A stretch of DNA of 37,543 nucleotides from Acidobacteria bacterium 13_1_20CM_3_53_8. Lineage in GTDB: Bacteria; Acidobacteriota; Blastocatellia; Pyrinomonadales; Pyrinomonadaceae. This document shows, in pieces, positions 9,391-16,444 of this stretch (positions are counted from its first letter, which is position 1; the number at the start of each line of letters is the position of its first letter). The notes under the pieces were generated by a model, which saw only the letters and a list, made by a program, of their open reading frames with translations, searched no databases and was not told the origin of the DNA. The position numbers and the translations under genes are program-made. The DNA lies in assembly GCA_001920415.1 (NCBI GenBank), contig MNJR01000059.1, positions 133,575-171,117 of the forward strand. The letters run 5' to 3'.

Positions 9391-10748
9391 TGTTGTGTCT
9401 GCCCTCCAGTCGCTGGTTTGTAATTGAGCGTGACAATCGTGCGGCTCTGTTCGCGGAAATATTTTTGGGCCATCGCGCGTATGTCTTCCGGCGTCACACG
9501 GTCGTAAAGGTCGAAGAGTTTGTTGATGGTTTCGGGCGTGCGCCTGAGCGCTATGTATGGCGCAAGATTGTCGGCTATGGCTTCGTTGCTGTTCAATGAA
9601 AGCGCAGTGCTGTAACGAAGGCGCGAGCGCGTCTCGTCCAGCTTCTTCTGCGTAATCAACTCTGTACTGAACCGCTTGAAAGTTTCCAGGATTTGATCGC
9701 GCACGTAATCAACATCCTCCGGTTTTTTGACGCGCGCAAACACTGTGAAAAGCTCCGGGTTCATGCGGTCGTCAAACGATGGCGAGACGAAATCCACCTT
9801 CTGCTCACGAAGGACTAATCGCTGGTACAGGTCTGAGTTTTCGCCGAAAGCTATGGGAGCAAGCAGGTCTAGCGCGGCCTTGTCAATCTGCTCGTCCGAG
9901 TACGCAGGGCCGTGAAAGGCTACGGCGACAAGGGGAAGAGTTGGCGAAGGCCAGTCAACGTGCGCCGTGCGGCTTTCGCTTTGCGCAGGCTCAACGGGAA
10001 TATCCGGCACGTAGTTGCCGCGCTGCCAGTCGCCGAAATATTTCTTCGTCAAATCCAGAGCCTGCTGTCTGGTCACATCGCCGACTATCGTTATGGTCAC
10101 GTATTCGGGGCGGTAGTAGCGATTGAAGAACTGAAGGCTATAGTCGTACTGGTTGGGCATATCTTCAACATCGCGCAGGAAGCCCATAGTCGTGTGCGAG
10201 TATGTGTGCTTCTTGAACGCCGTCTCGCGCAGCACCTCGAAGAGCTTCTCGAACGGGTTAGAGCTGTTCTTGTTGAACTCGCCCAGAACGGCCAGAGTCT
10301 CCGTCTTGTAAGCCGACTGATCGTACTTCAGATGCTGGAAGCGATCAGCCTCAAGGCGCATGACGGAATCCAAGTCTTCCTTTGAAAATACCTCGTGGAA
10401 TACCGTGCGGTCGTCCGTAGTGTAAGCGTTGTCGGATGCGCCCGCGCGTTTGAGAATCTGGTCGCGCTCTTCGGGCGTGTAATGCTCGCTGCCCCGAAAC
10501 ATAAGATGCTCGAACAGGTGCGCGTAGCCGCTGCGTCCCTGCTCAATCTCGTTGCGCGAGCCAGTGGAGACGACTATGTAGAGCGCAACGAGATTCTTCT
10601 GATCCGTCGGAACGGTCACAAGCCGCAGCCCGTTCGGCAGATCGTCAATCGAATAGCTATAAGGGAAAATCTTACGCTGCGTCTGCCTCTGCGAAACCAC
10701 CAGAAGCGGTATGCAAAGCAGGAGCGCTACGACGAGAAATGTTTTCAT
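9387..10748 (-). CDS. M16 family zinc metallopeptidase, catalytic subunit
   Basis: Signal peptide MKTFLVVALLLCIPLLVVSQ, then an M16 domain with the inverted zinc motif HLFEH at residues 77-81 and the third ligand Glu at 157 (TETLAVLGEFNK), the standard 76-residue spacing. The second domain runs from about 190 to 440 (YYRPEYVTITIVGDVTRQQAL, typical M16_C). At 453 aa it matches the short bacterial M16 class (PqqL/processing-peptidase-like). First gene of a two-gene minus-strand operon with the inactive partner downstream. The 291-bp gap 10749-11039 upstream shows no gene; it must hold the promoters for this operon and for the plus-strand gene at 11040, but I could not fix them by eye. Confidence 0.92.
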   Translation of the reverse strand: MKTFLVVALLLCIPLLVVSQRQTQRKIFPYSYSIDDLPNGLRLVTVPTDQKNLVALYIVVSTGSRNEIEQGRSGYAHLFEHLMFRGSEHYTPEERDQILKRAGASDNAYTTDDRTVFHEVFSKEDLDSVMRLEADRFQHLKYDQSAYKTETLAVLGEFNKNSSNPFEKLFEVLRETAFKKHTYSHTTMGFLRDVEDMPNQYDYSLQFFNRYYRPEYVTITIVGDVTRQQALDLTKKYFGDWQRGNYVPDIPVEPAQSESRTAHVDWPSPTLPLVAVAFHGPAYSDEQIDKAALDLLAPIAFGENSDLYQRLVLREQKVDFVSPSFDDRMNPELFTVFARVKKPEDVDYVRDQILETFKRFSTELITQKKLDETRSRLRYSTALSLNSNEAIADNLAPYIALRRTPETINKLFDLYDRVTPEDIRAMAQKYFREQSRTIVTLNYKPATGGQTQQ

Positions 10749-11039
10749 CGTGATAACTCCTCGAAGGTTAGAATCAAGAATTGGATTGAGACGAAGCAGA
10801 TTATAGCATGAAGGTAGTTTTGGGAAAGAATCTAGAAGCGGCGGTCAGTAAAGGTTTTTCGGTGAAGGCGGGCGGCCTCGCACGGGCGCTCTATGCAGCG
10901 CTCAAGGGTGTATGCTCAACAAAGTTCGTGACGAATTAAAGTTCTTGTCTTTTTTCAATTCCTGAGCTACTCTTCCACGCCTCTGCAACCAGATCTACCC
11001 AAATCTCTAACACCCTTTCTAAAACAGGAGACAAAAATT

Positions 11040-11462
11040 ATGCCCAGCTTATATGGAACACAGTTAGCAGTAACCGGCGGCGACGTTGGCCCCCAGAACA
11101 ATGGTTACACACCTGTGCCGGGTCTGGGAACACTCTCTATCACGGACGATTTCCTGCAATTCGGTGGAAGCGCGCAGGTGACTCTATTCCTGGGCAGCGC
11201 AAACTCTATTGACGCAGATTCGTTCAACCTGTATGTGCAGATAGTGGATACAGCGACGAACAACGTTGTGTCGGAAGTGGTCTTCTATGGTGGTAGCGGC
11301 TATAACGGAATGATGATCGTTTCGGCCTACTATCAGATTGCGGCTAACACCCAGCCGGTTCTGCAAGCCCAGTGGCAAGTTATGGGAAGTACGGGCCTCA
11401 CAATCGCAGCCCCGACAACCATCTCATTCACCGCAGCCGTCTTTGAATCTCAATCTACTTAA
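11040..11462 (+). CDS. Hypothetical beta-rich 140-aa protein
   Basis: I do not recognise a family. ATG at 11040 is preceded by a good ribosome site (ACAGGAG, 9 bases upstream). There is no signal peptide or membrane segment. The protein is rich in Gly, Ser, Thr, Asn and Gln with alternating hydrophobic strands (DDFLQFGGSAQVTLFLG, SFNLYVQIVD, GMMIVSAYYQIAAN, TTISFTAAVFESQST), pointing to an all-beta fold of one domain. It is a single gene, divergent from the M16 operon and convergent with pncB, with a perfect palindrome right after its stop. The clean frame, ribosome site and terminator support a real gene; function unknown. Confidence 0.75.
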   Translation: MPSLYGTQLAVTGGDVGPQNNGYTPVPGLGTLSITDDFLQFGGSAQVTLFLGSANSIDADSFNLYVQIVDTATNNVVSEVVFYGGSGYNGMMIVSAYYQIAANTQPVLQAQWQVMGSTGLTIAAPTTISFTAAVFESQST

Positions 11463-11482
11463 AGCCTGCTTGGGTGTAACTC

Positions 11483-11560
11483 AGGTCAGTACCGCCTGCG
11501 GTAGCGGGCGGGTCATCGTCGCATCAATCACCCGCCCGCTACCGCAGGCGGTACTGACCT
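11483..11560. terminator. Perfect 31-bp palindrome, probable bidirectional terminator
   Basis: Arms 11483-11513 and 11530-11560 are exact reverse complements over 31 bases with a 16-base loop. The arms carry CAGTACCGCCTGCGGTAGCG. They lie between the stop at 11462 on plus and the pncB stop beginning at 11562 on minus, filling the convergent gap. No U-tract is present, so intrinsic termination is inferred from stem strength and position. The arm words recur in the palindrome 26241-26418. Confidence 0.85.
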
Positions 11561-11561
11561 T

Positions 11562-13037
11562 TCAACTACTGATTACTTCGTCTTTAACTGCTGGAAGTTT
11601 ATCTGCGAGTTCATCAGGGACATTCAGAACTTCCTGCCAGCCGGACTCGTCAGCCTTCATGCGCGTTGTCAGTTCTTCGCGCAGACGGCGAAGTCGTTCG
11701 CTCAGAATCACTGGATAGTTGTTGATGTCCGAGAAGCGATGGCGCTGCTCTTCTACGAATGCTTTCTGCTTTGTGATTGAAGGAATCGCGTCGTGGTGGC
11801 CGTTCTCCCAGAACGTAACGAGCAGGCGCTCGACTTTTGTTGCGCCGGGAATCTCTATGTGCTCATCGTCCAACCCGATTACGTCCGCGACGTAATTGCC
11901 CGCCTCGTCCGTCCCTCGGAAGACTTGCAGCAGGCCGGGCAGCGTGGTCTTCTCAGGGTTGTGCGAAGCCTTCAGCGTGGGCAGACCCTCTATGATGCAC
12001 TCTTTGAATATAACGCCAGCGACCTCTTCAACCTCGCTCGCCAGTTTCGTGCCGACGCCGAAGCCAGCGGCTGCGGGAAACTCTTCGACAATTCGCCGCA
12101 CCTTCTCAACGTCAAGGTCGCCTGTAAGAATAGGCATCAGACCGCGCAGGCCATTCGCCTCGAAAAATCGTAAACACCATTCTCCTAATTTAGCTAAATC
12201 GCCTGAGTCAACTCTGAAACCTTTGAACGCACGGCGGCGCGCTTCCGTCGAAGTCGCTGCCATAGCAGCGTGAACCGCGCCCATAAAGACATCAATCGTG
12301 TCTAACAGCAGAGTCGTTCCGTTCGGGTTCGCGTCCAGCCATCGCTCGAAGGCAACCTGCTCGAAATGTTTGGGCCTATTCGTGCGCTCATCAATCTCAG
12401 GCTCTTGCATGTACTCCATGAAAGATTGCTGCCAGTAGTGCGCTTCAGTTCCGACCGCAGGGATTTCCAGACGGTGAGCAGCCTCCATGTTCGACGTATC
12501 GTTGAAGCCGCCTATGAATGCGTAGGTCGCAACTTCAACGGCGCGCTCTATGTCGCCGTTGCGACGAAGCGAGAAGTCCGAGAGCCAGCGGTCTTCGGCA
12601 GCCATACGAAACTGCATGGCAAGCGATGCAGTCGTCATAGGAAGATCGAATGCGTGCTCGAACTTAATCTCCTGCGCCTGCGTCAAACCGAACGGGCCTG
12701 TAATGTCTGCGAAAGGCTCTTGTGCGAACATGATCGTCGCGGGACGCACCGCGCGAATCGCTCCGACGAAGTGCATGTCCTCAATGGCCTCTGCGAAGAG
12801 CTTCAAATCGCCGCGATCCTGTTCGAGAAAGCGCACGCGCGGGCGATCAATGTTGCTGTTAATCAGCATTCGCACAAGCCGCTCGTGACCAAGACACGGC
12901 GCGAACCTCAATTTTCGCTGCGTAACATAAAACGTAGCCTCAGCATCGCTCAGCAATTTACCATGCAGCCGCGTCACATCCTTGTACGACGCATTGCCCA
13001 TAGCGGCGTGGTAGCGATCTATATTTAAAGTTCCCAT
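11562..13037 (-). CDS. pncB: Nicotinate phosphoribosyltransferase
   Basis: Converts nicotinate and PRPP to nicotinate mononucleotide, the committed step of NAD salvage (Preiss-Handler pathway), in the cytosol. The 491-aa protein opens with NIDRYHAAMG and carries the family's substrate loop GFRVDSGDLAKLGEW, the barrel strand PILTGDLDVEKVRRI and GFGVGTKLASEVEEVAGVIFK, followed by the segment LKASHNPEKTTLPG that contains Lys/Thr residues typical of PncB. The length fits the longer bacterial NAPRTase group. It is the last gene of a minus-strand group with nicotinamidase (13420-13974), which makes its substrate, and a small membrane protein between them. The perfect palindrome 11483-11560 begins one base after its stop. 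Confidence 0.93.
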   Translation of the reverse strand: MGTLNIDRYHAAMGNASYKDVTRLHGKLLSDAEATFYVTQRKLRFAPCLGHERLVRMLINSNIDRPRVRFLEQDRGDLKLFAEAIEDMHFVGAIRAVRPATIMFAQEPFADITGPFGLTQAQEIKFEHAFDLPMTTASLAMQFRMAAEDRWLSDFSLRRNGDIERAVEVATYAFIGGFNDTSNMEAAHRLEIPAVGTEAHYWQQSFMEYMQEPEIDERTNRPKHFEQVAFERWLDANPNGTTLLLDTIDVFMGAVHAAMAATSTEARRRAFKGFRVDSGDLAKLGEWCLRFFEANGLRGLMPILTGDLDVEKVRRIVEEFPAAAGFGVGTKLASEVEEVAGVIFKECIIEGLPTLKASHNPEKTTLPGLLQVFRGTDEAGNYVADVIGLDDEHIEIPGATKVERLLVTFWENGHHDAIPSITKQKAFVEEQRHRFSDINNYPVILSERLRRLREELTTRMKADESGWQEVLNVPDELADKLPAVKDEVISS

Positions 13038-13111
13038 ATCACAAACAAAAGTAGATCAATGAGCTTAAAGAAACATGTTGAATAATTAAACTCTCAAAGA
13101 CTGTTCATATA

Positions 13112-13399
13112 TTAACTGGTTTCAGTATCGGATATTTCACGCGCTGCTCTGACAAGAACAAGAGCGCCTCCAATACTTAATCCAATCAGACCTCCGCAGA
13201 CAAACCCAAGGCCACCAAAAAAGATTGGTCCTATATTCTTTTCGATTGAAACAAATTTATATCGCTCTTGAGGTGGAACGCTTTCCCAGAGCTTTGTTGC
13301 TTTGTAGTCGGAAATTAATCCGATAAGCACGCCAAGGATCAAAGCAACAAAGCTTCCTATAAGGGCAGACTTTAGAATGGTAAGAATATCTTTAAGCAT
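13112..13399 (-). CDS. Small two-helix membrane protein, unknown
   Basis: The 95-aa protein has two hydrophobic helices (about 12-31, ALIGSFVALILGVLIGLIS, and 57-83, IFFGGLGFVCGGLIGLSIGG) separated by a charged loop and followed by a short charged tail. I recognise no family. It starts 20 bases after the nicotinamidase stop and ends 74 bases before pncB, in the same direction, so it probably shares their transcript. A role in nicotinamide uptake is conceivable from position only; there is no motif for it. The base composition is more A/T-rich than both neighbours, so it may be a later insertion. Confidence 0.7.
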   Translation of the reverse strand: MLKDILTILKSALIGSFVALILGVLIGLISDYKATKLWESVPPQERYKFVSIEKNIGPIFFGGLGFVCGGLIGLSIGGALVLVRAAREISDTETS

Positions 13400-13419
13400 T
13401 AGAAGGCACGCTTAAACTT

Positions 13420-13974
13420 TCAAATAATTTGAGCGCCCGCCTCTCGCATCTCTTCTACTGCGCGTTGGCCGTCGCCGGGGCTGACTTCTACGGGACGCAT
13501 CGCTTCGCTAACTACTTTTACATTGAAACCTTCGCGGCGTGCATCGAGCGCTGTGTTTTTAACGCAGTAGTCTGTTGCAAGGCCGCCCACCCAGACCTCT
13601 TTGACTCCATTTTCTCGCAAAAGTTTCGCCAACTCTGTTCCGTCGAAAGCCGAATAGCTGTCTTCGTCGCCCATGCCTTTCGAGATGATTTTGATGCGCG
13701 GGTCGTCCGTTAACTCTTTATGAAATTCTGCGCCCGGCGTCTCCTGCACACAATGAACAGGCCAAGTGCCGCCAAACTCTGCGAAGTGTTTGGTTCGTCT
13801 AGGATGCCAGTCGCGGCTTTTAACCACCACATCGCCGCGATTCAGAAATTCTTTGATTAAACGATTGAGCGGCGCAACCACCTCGTCGCCGTGCGGAACA
13901 GCCAAAGCTCCGCCCGGACAGAAATCGTTCTGCACATCAACGACAATCAGCGCACGCTTCTTCCCCTCCGTCAT
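13420..13974 (-). CDS. pncA: Nicotinamidase
   Basis: Cysteine hydrolase that turns nicotinamide into nicotinate and ammonia, feeding PncB in the same gene group. The 184-aa isochorismatase-like fold shows the catalytic triad Asp13 (ALIVVDVQNDFCPGGAL), Lys99 (IKIISKGMG) and Cys137 (GGLATDYCVKNTALDA). Metal ligands appear in SRDWHPRRTKHF (Asp55, His57, His63), and the cis-peptide region is GTWPVHCVQETPGAEFH. All expected residues are present and the length is normal. It is the first gene of the minus-strand group; upstream lie two palindromes (14002-14128 and 14151-14208). Confidence 0.94.
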   Translation of the reverse strand: MTEGKKRALIVVDVQNDFCPGGALAVPHGDEVVAPLNRLIKEFLNRGDVVVKSRDWHPRRTKHFAEFGGTWPVHCVQETPGAEFHKELTDDPRIKIISKGMGDEDSYSAFDGTELAKLLRENGVKEVWVGGLATDYCVKNTALDARREGFNVKVVSEAMRPVEVSPGDGQRAVEEMREAGAQII

Positions 13975-14001
13975 TGCAACTTCAACCTCCGAAAACTAAA
14001 G

Positions 14002-14128
14002 AAGTCTGGAGTCTGGAGCCAGAAGGATTTTCGATTTGCGATTTTGGATTTTCGATTGGAAGAAGCGGAGAGCTTTTTAAATCGAAAATCTAAAATCGCA
14101 AATCGAAAATCCTTCTGGCTCCAGACTT
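14002..14128. repeat. Palindrome of TCTGGAG and ATCGAAAAT words
   Basis: Left arm 14002-14057 (AAGTCTGGAG, GGAGCCAGAAGGATTTTCGA) pairs with right arm 14080-14128 (TCGAAAATCCTTCTGGCTCC, AGACTT) with small indels caused by duplicated words in the left arm. It lies upstream of pncA and downstream of the secreted-protein gene at 14297-14866. Confidence 0.85.
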
Positions 14129-14150
14129 TTCTGACATCTGTTCTTTATAG

Positions 14151-14208
14151 CTTAACTCTCAACAATCAAGTGAGCAAACCTCTGCGACCTTCGTTGTTGA
14201 GAGTTAAG
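14151..14208. repeat. 15-bp-arm inverted repeat
   Basis: CTTAACTCTCAACAA (14151-14165) is exactly complementary to TTGTTGAGAGTTAAG (14194-14208) across a 28-base loop. It lies between pncA and the gene ending at 14297; it could be a terminator for the latter (minus strand) or an operator upstream of pncA. Nothing else is seen in 14209-14296. Confidence 0.7.
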
Positions 14209-14296
14209 TCGTGCGTTGGTCAGCTCCGGCCACGACTCAAGCGACTTCGGTCAAGACTTGAGAGAGACTAGAATCGGAGGCATTTCAGTTTTGGGC

Positions 14297-14866
14297 TTAC
14301 CGCCGACAGCAACCTTCGCCTGCTCCCGTGACGCCAAGAACCGCGTCCAAGCCTGTAACGCTGCTATCATTGTGTACCACTATGCGAAGCGTGTTCGTTC
14401 CGGGAACAAACGCAGTTCCGCTGTAAGTTCCTCCTTTCGGCGCGCCTGTGAAGTTATAGCTGCCTGTGGTGGCGAAGATTTGTGTGCCGTTAAGGTAGGC
14501 TTTAGCGCCGTTGTCCGCATAGAAAGCTAGCCTCAAGGAGTTCCCTGTCTGGCATGTGCAGAAAACGTACTCGTAGGTGTAATCGCCGGTAGCAATCCCG
14601 CGCGAAGCATCTACCGAGACCCAACTGGAAGCTCCAATAGGAGCAGCCCATCCCCCATATGGAGAGACGTTTACAGGAGCCTTAGGCGCTGTGACGCCCG
14701 GCCCGCTGACGAGCATCCAGCCCGGCTTGCCCGTTGTAGTTTCAAAATTTCCACACCCTGCTTGAGCTTCAGCTTCAATTAGAGCATGAGGGCGAGCTTC
14801 ACCTTGAGATAGAGTTGCTAAGCTAGCGACAGCGATTAAGCAAACCATTGAAAACAGTCGTTTCAT
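14297..14866 (-). CDS. Secreted 189-aa protein, galactose-binding/PA14-like beta fold, unknown
   Basis: Signal peptide of about 24 residues (MKRLFSMVCLIAVASLATLSQG). The mature part has a beta-sandwich look: GGWAAPIGASSWVSVDASRG, then GDYTYEYVFCTCQTGNSLRLAFYADNGAKAYLNGTQI, then TNTLRIVVHNDSSVTGLDAVLGVTG. The phrases for a cold-frame 'yln.g..i' loop and 'n.l.i.v.n' strand are common in galactose-binding-like and PA14-like domains of exported proteins. It has four Cys, two at the very end (GEGCCRR). ATG at 14866 has AAAGGAG eight bases upstream. A single gene; carbohydrate binding is only an analogy. Confidence 0.75.
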   Translation of the reverse strand: MKRLFSMVCLIAVASLATLSQGEARPHALIEAEAQAGCGNFETTTGKPGWMLVSGPGVTAPKAPVNVSPYGGWAAPIGASSWVSVDASRGIATGDYTYEYVFCTCQTGNSLRLAFYADNGAKAYLNGTQIFATTGSYNFTGAPKGGTYSGTAFVPGTNTLRIVVHNDSSVTGLDAVLGVTGAGEGCCRR

Positions 14867-15321
14867 CGTATTCTCCTTTGAACCGCTTTAATTGAAAGAT
14901 AACCCACAGCGTCTCACTTGACGGCAGTGGATCGTTTCGATGTTGAGCGAGTAAGAGCGCTACGTTTGGCCTGAAAGTGCGGAACCTAAGGATAGCGCAG
15001 TGGAAGCGAGATTCAGGAGACCTGCTGGCGAATTCCAGGCGATACAATAAGGAATCGGGATGTCTTTGCTATTTCACCTTTCTCTATTAGCAGCACCTGT
15101 CGGGAATCTGGCCGTAAGAGCTATTTTCTATAGCCTTGGCCTTGTTAGATAATCCCCTGAATGGGTCGGACAATATATAGTTGTACGGGAGATGTCAAGA
15201 AAAGCTATACGATGTAAATCACACGTAATCATCCACATTCTCTGCGACTTTGCGCCCTTTGAGTGAAACTTTCATCACACGCGAGATGCAAAGCGATTGT
15301 ATGACATGAAGCTCTGAAAAT
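14867..15321. other. 455-bp spacer without a gene
   Basis: No coding frame stands out. It contains a minus-strand inverted repeat pairing GGCC and GCTAT with ATAGC and GGCC (around 15086-15119), and a single half of the TTTGCG word family near 15245-15300 (GACTTTGCGCCCTTTGAGTG) without its opposite arm. The promoter of the 14297-14866 gene must lie here. No known riboswitch was recognised. Confidence 0.5.
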
Positions 15322-15729
15322 TTAGCGAGTCTGCTTTGCTATTATTACGCCAAGCAGCAGGGTGCCACCGATAATGGCGGCCAGGCCAATTGCTAATTTA
15401 CCTATATCCGCGCCGGTGTTATGCGTTCTGCCGCACTTGAAGCTTGCGACCTCGTTGTAAGGAATCACAGTTCTGTTGCCGTGATGGAAGATTACGAAAT
15501 AGTCCTCCGTAGTCTCTCCTATACTACCTTTCAGCTTCTGCCCGTTATGCAATGTGACTTCAATGCGCGGTTCTACGTGTCCTGCAACCTGGTGGAGTAC
15601 GCAAGCCTTCAGCGCGCCCTCCATGTCAGATTGCTGATTCGCCGTCTGCTGTGCTAGGACGGGCTGCACGTTGGCGGCGATGAAAGTTAACAGGCAGGCC
15701 AATCCGAATGACAAAAGTTTTTTGAGCAT
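15322..15729 (-). CDS. Exported LSm-like small protein with C-terminal membrane helix
   Basis: 135 aa: signal peptide or N-terminal helix (LLSFGLACLLTFIAANVQPVLAQ), then an Sm/LSm-like beta motif (IEVTLHNGQKLKGSIGETTEDYFVI, then NRTVIPYNEVASFK), and a C-terminal hydrophobic helix (IGKLAIGLAAIIGGTLLLGVII). The pattern 'v.l.nG..l.G.i......f.......v.v.y..v..' is typical of SH3/Sm-fold proteins found exported in Acidobacteriota. There it is unlikely to bind RNA, and its role is unknown. ATG at 15729 has GAGG about 7 bases upstream. A single gene; the palindrome 15750-15840 lies just upstream. Confidence 0.75.
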   Translation of the reverse strand: MLKKLLSFGLACLLTFIAANVQPVLAQQTANQQSDMEGALKACVLHQVAGHVEPRIEVTLHNGQKLKGSIGETTEDYFVIFHHGNRTVIPYNEVASFKCGRTHNTGADIGKLAIGLAAIIGGTLLLGVIIAKQTR

Positions 15730-15749
15730 AGTACCTCGGAAGAAAGTGC

Positions 15750-15840
15750 TAAGAGCAGTTTTCAGTTTTGAGTTTTCAGTTTTAAGTTAAAAGCTTTCTG
15801 CTCTTCTTTCTGAAAACTTAAAACTAAAAACTGTTTCTTA
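15750..15840. repeat. Palindrome of CAGTTTT words, sister of 4040-4128
   Basis: Left arm 15750-15779 (TAAGAGCAGTTTTCAGTTTT...) pairs with right arm 15810-15840 (...AAAACTGTTTCTTA) with few mismatches. It shares with 4040-4128 a stretch of more than 20 bases, although the genes around the two are unrelated. The remainder to 15989 shows nothing clear. Confidence 0.85.
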
Positions 15841-15989
15841 AAGCGGGATTGCAAGGCGTAGGCCAGAGAAGGGAGGTGCGTAAATGCTGTAGGTATGAAC
15901 GAAAAAGGCATTAGCCAGTTTGACGAGCGAGAGGATTTGCCGCTGGCCTATGCAGGAAAATTAAGACAGGTGAAAGGCGTGCGCGTCTG

Positions 15990-16331
15990 TTAATTATCGC
16001 TTTTCGCTTTACCCGATTCACCTTCATACAACTCAAAGAAAGGTAGAAGACTGCTGAGGGTCAGCACCTCTTCTACTTTTCCGTGCAGATTCAAAAGCTT
16101 CAGATAACCGCTCGCGCGACCCAAGGCGACCGAGCTTGAGACGAGTTCGCCAACGCCGCTTGAGTCTATGTATTTAACGTCCGCGAGGTTCAGAACGACG
16201 TTCTTCCTGTCCTGGCCTATTAGTCTGCGAACAGTCTCGCGCAACCTTGCGCTTCCGCCGCCCATGATGATGCTGCCCTCAAGGTCAAGTATAGTAACGT
16301 CCCCCGTCTGTCGTTCTTTAATGTCGAGCAT
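15990..16331 (-). CDS. STAS-domain protein (anti-sigma factor antagonist-like)
   Basis: A one-domain STAS protein of 113 aa: MLDIKERQTGDVTILDLEG, RETVRRLIGQDRKNVVLNL, then YIDSSGVGELVSSSVA with the conserved Ser that is phosphorylated in SpoIIAA/RsbV-type switches. Partner switching with a kinase of the RsbW type is the known role; none is encoded here. I chose ATG at 16331 because the family starts at this point; the frame opens further up to a GTG at 16448 that overlaps the stop of the upstream kinase gene (GTGA), giving 152 aa with a non-conserved lead. It follows the hybrid kinase closely and probably shares its transcript. Confidence 0.88.
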   Translation of the reverse strand: MLDIKERQTGDVTILDLEGSIIMGGGSARLRETVRRLIGQDRKNVVLNLADVKYIDSSGVGELVSSSVALGRASGYLKLLNLHGKVEEVLTLSSLLPFFELYEGESGKAKSDN

Positions 16332-16444
16332 GGCTTGAAAAAATTCTGCTCCTGAGCTTGTAGAAATGTTCCGACCGGCGACCGTTTTATTATAGCTCTT
16401 TTTCCATCGGGCGAGGATAAAAACTTCACCCCTGAGTGGCGCGC

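Noticed and set aside
15061-15180. Riboswitch in the leader of the secreted-protein gene (minus strand)
   Set aside because: Some short stems are possible, but no conserved core of a known class was found, including c-di-GMP and cobalamin types.
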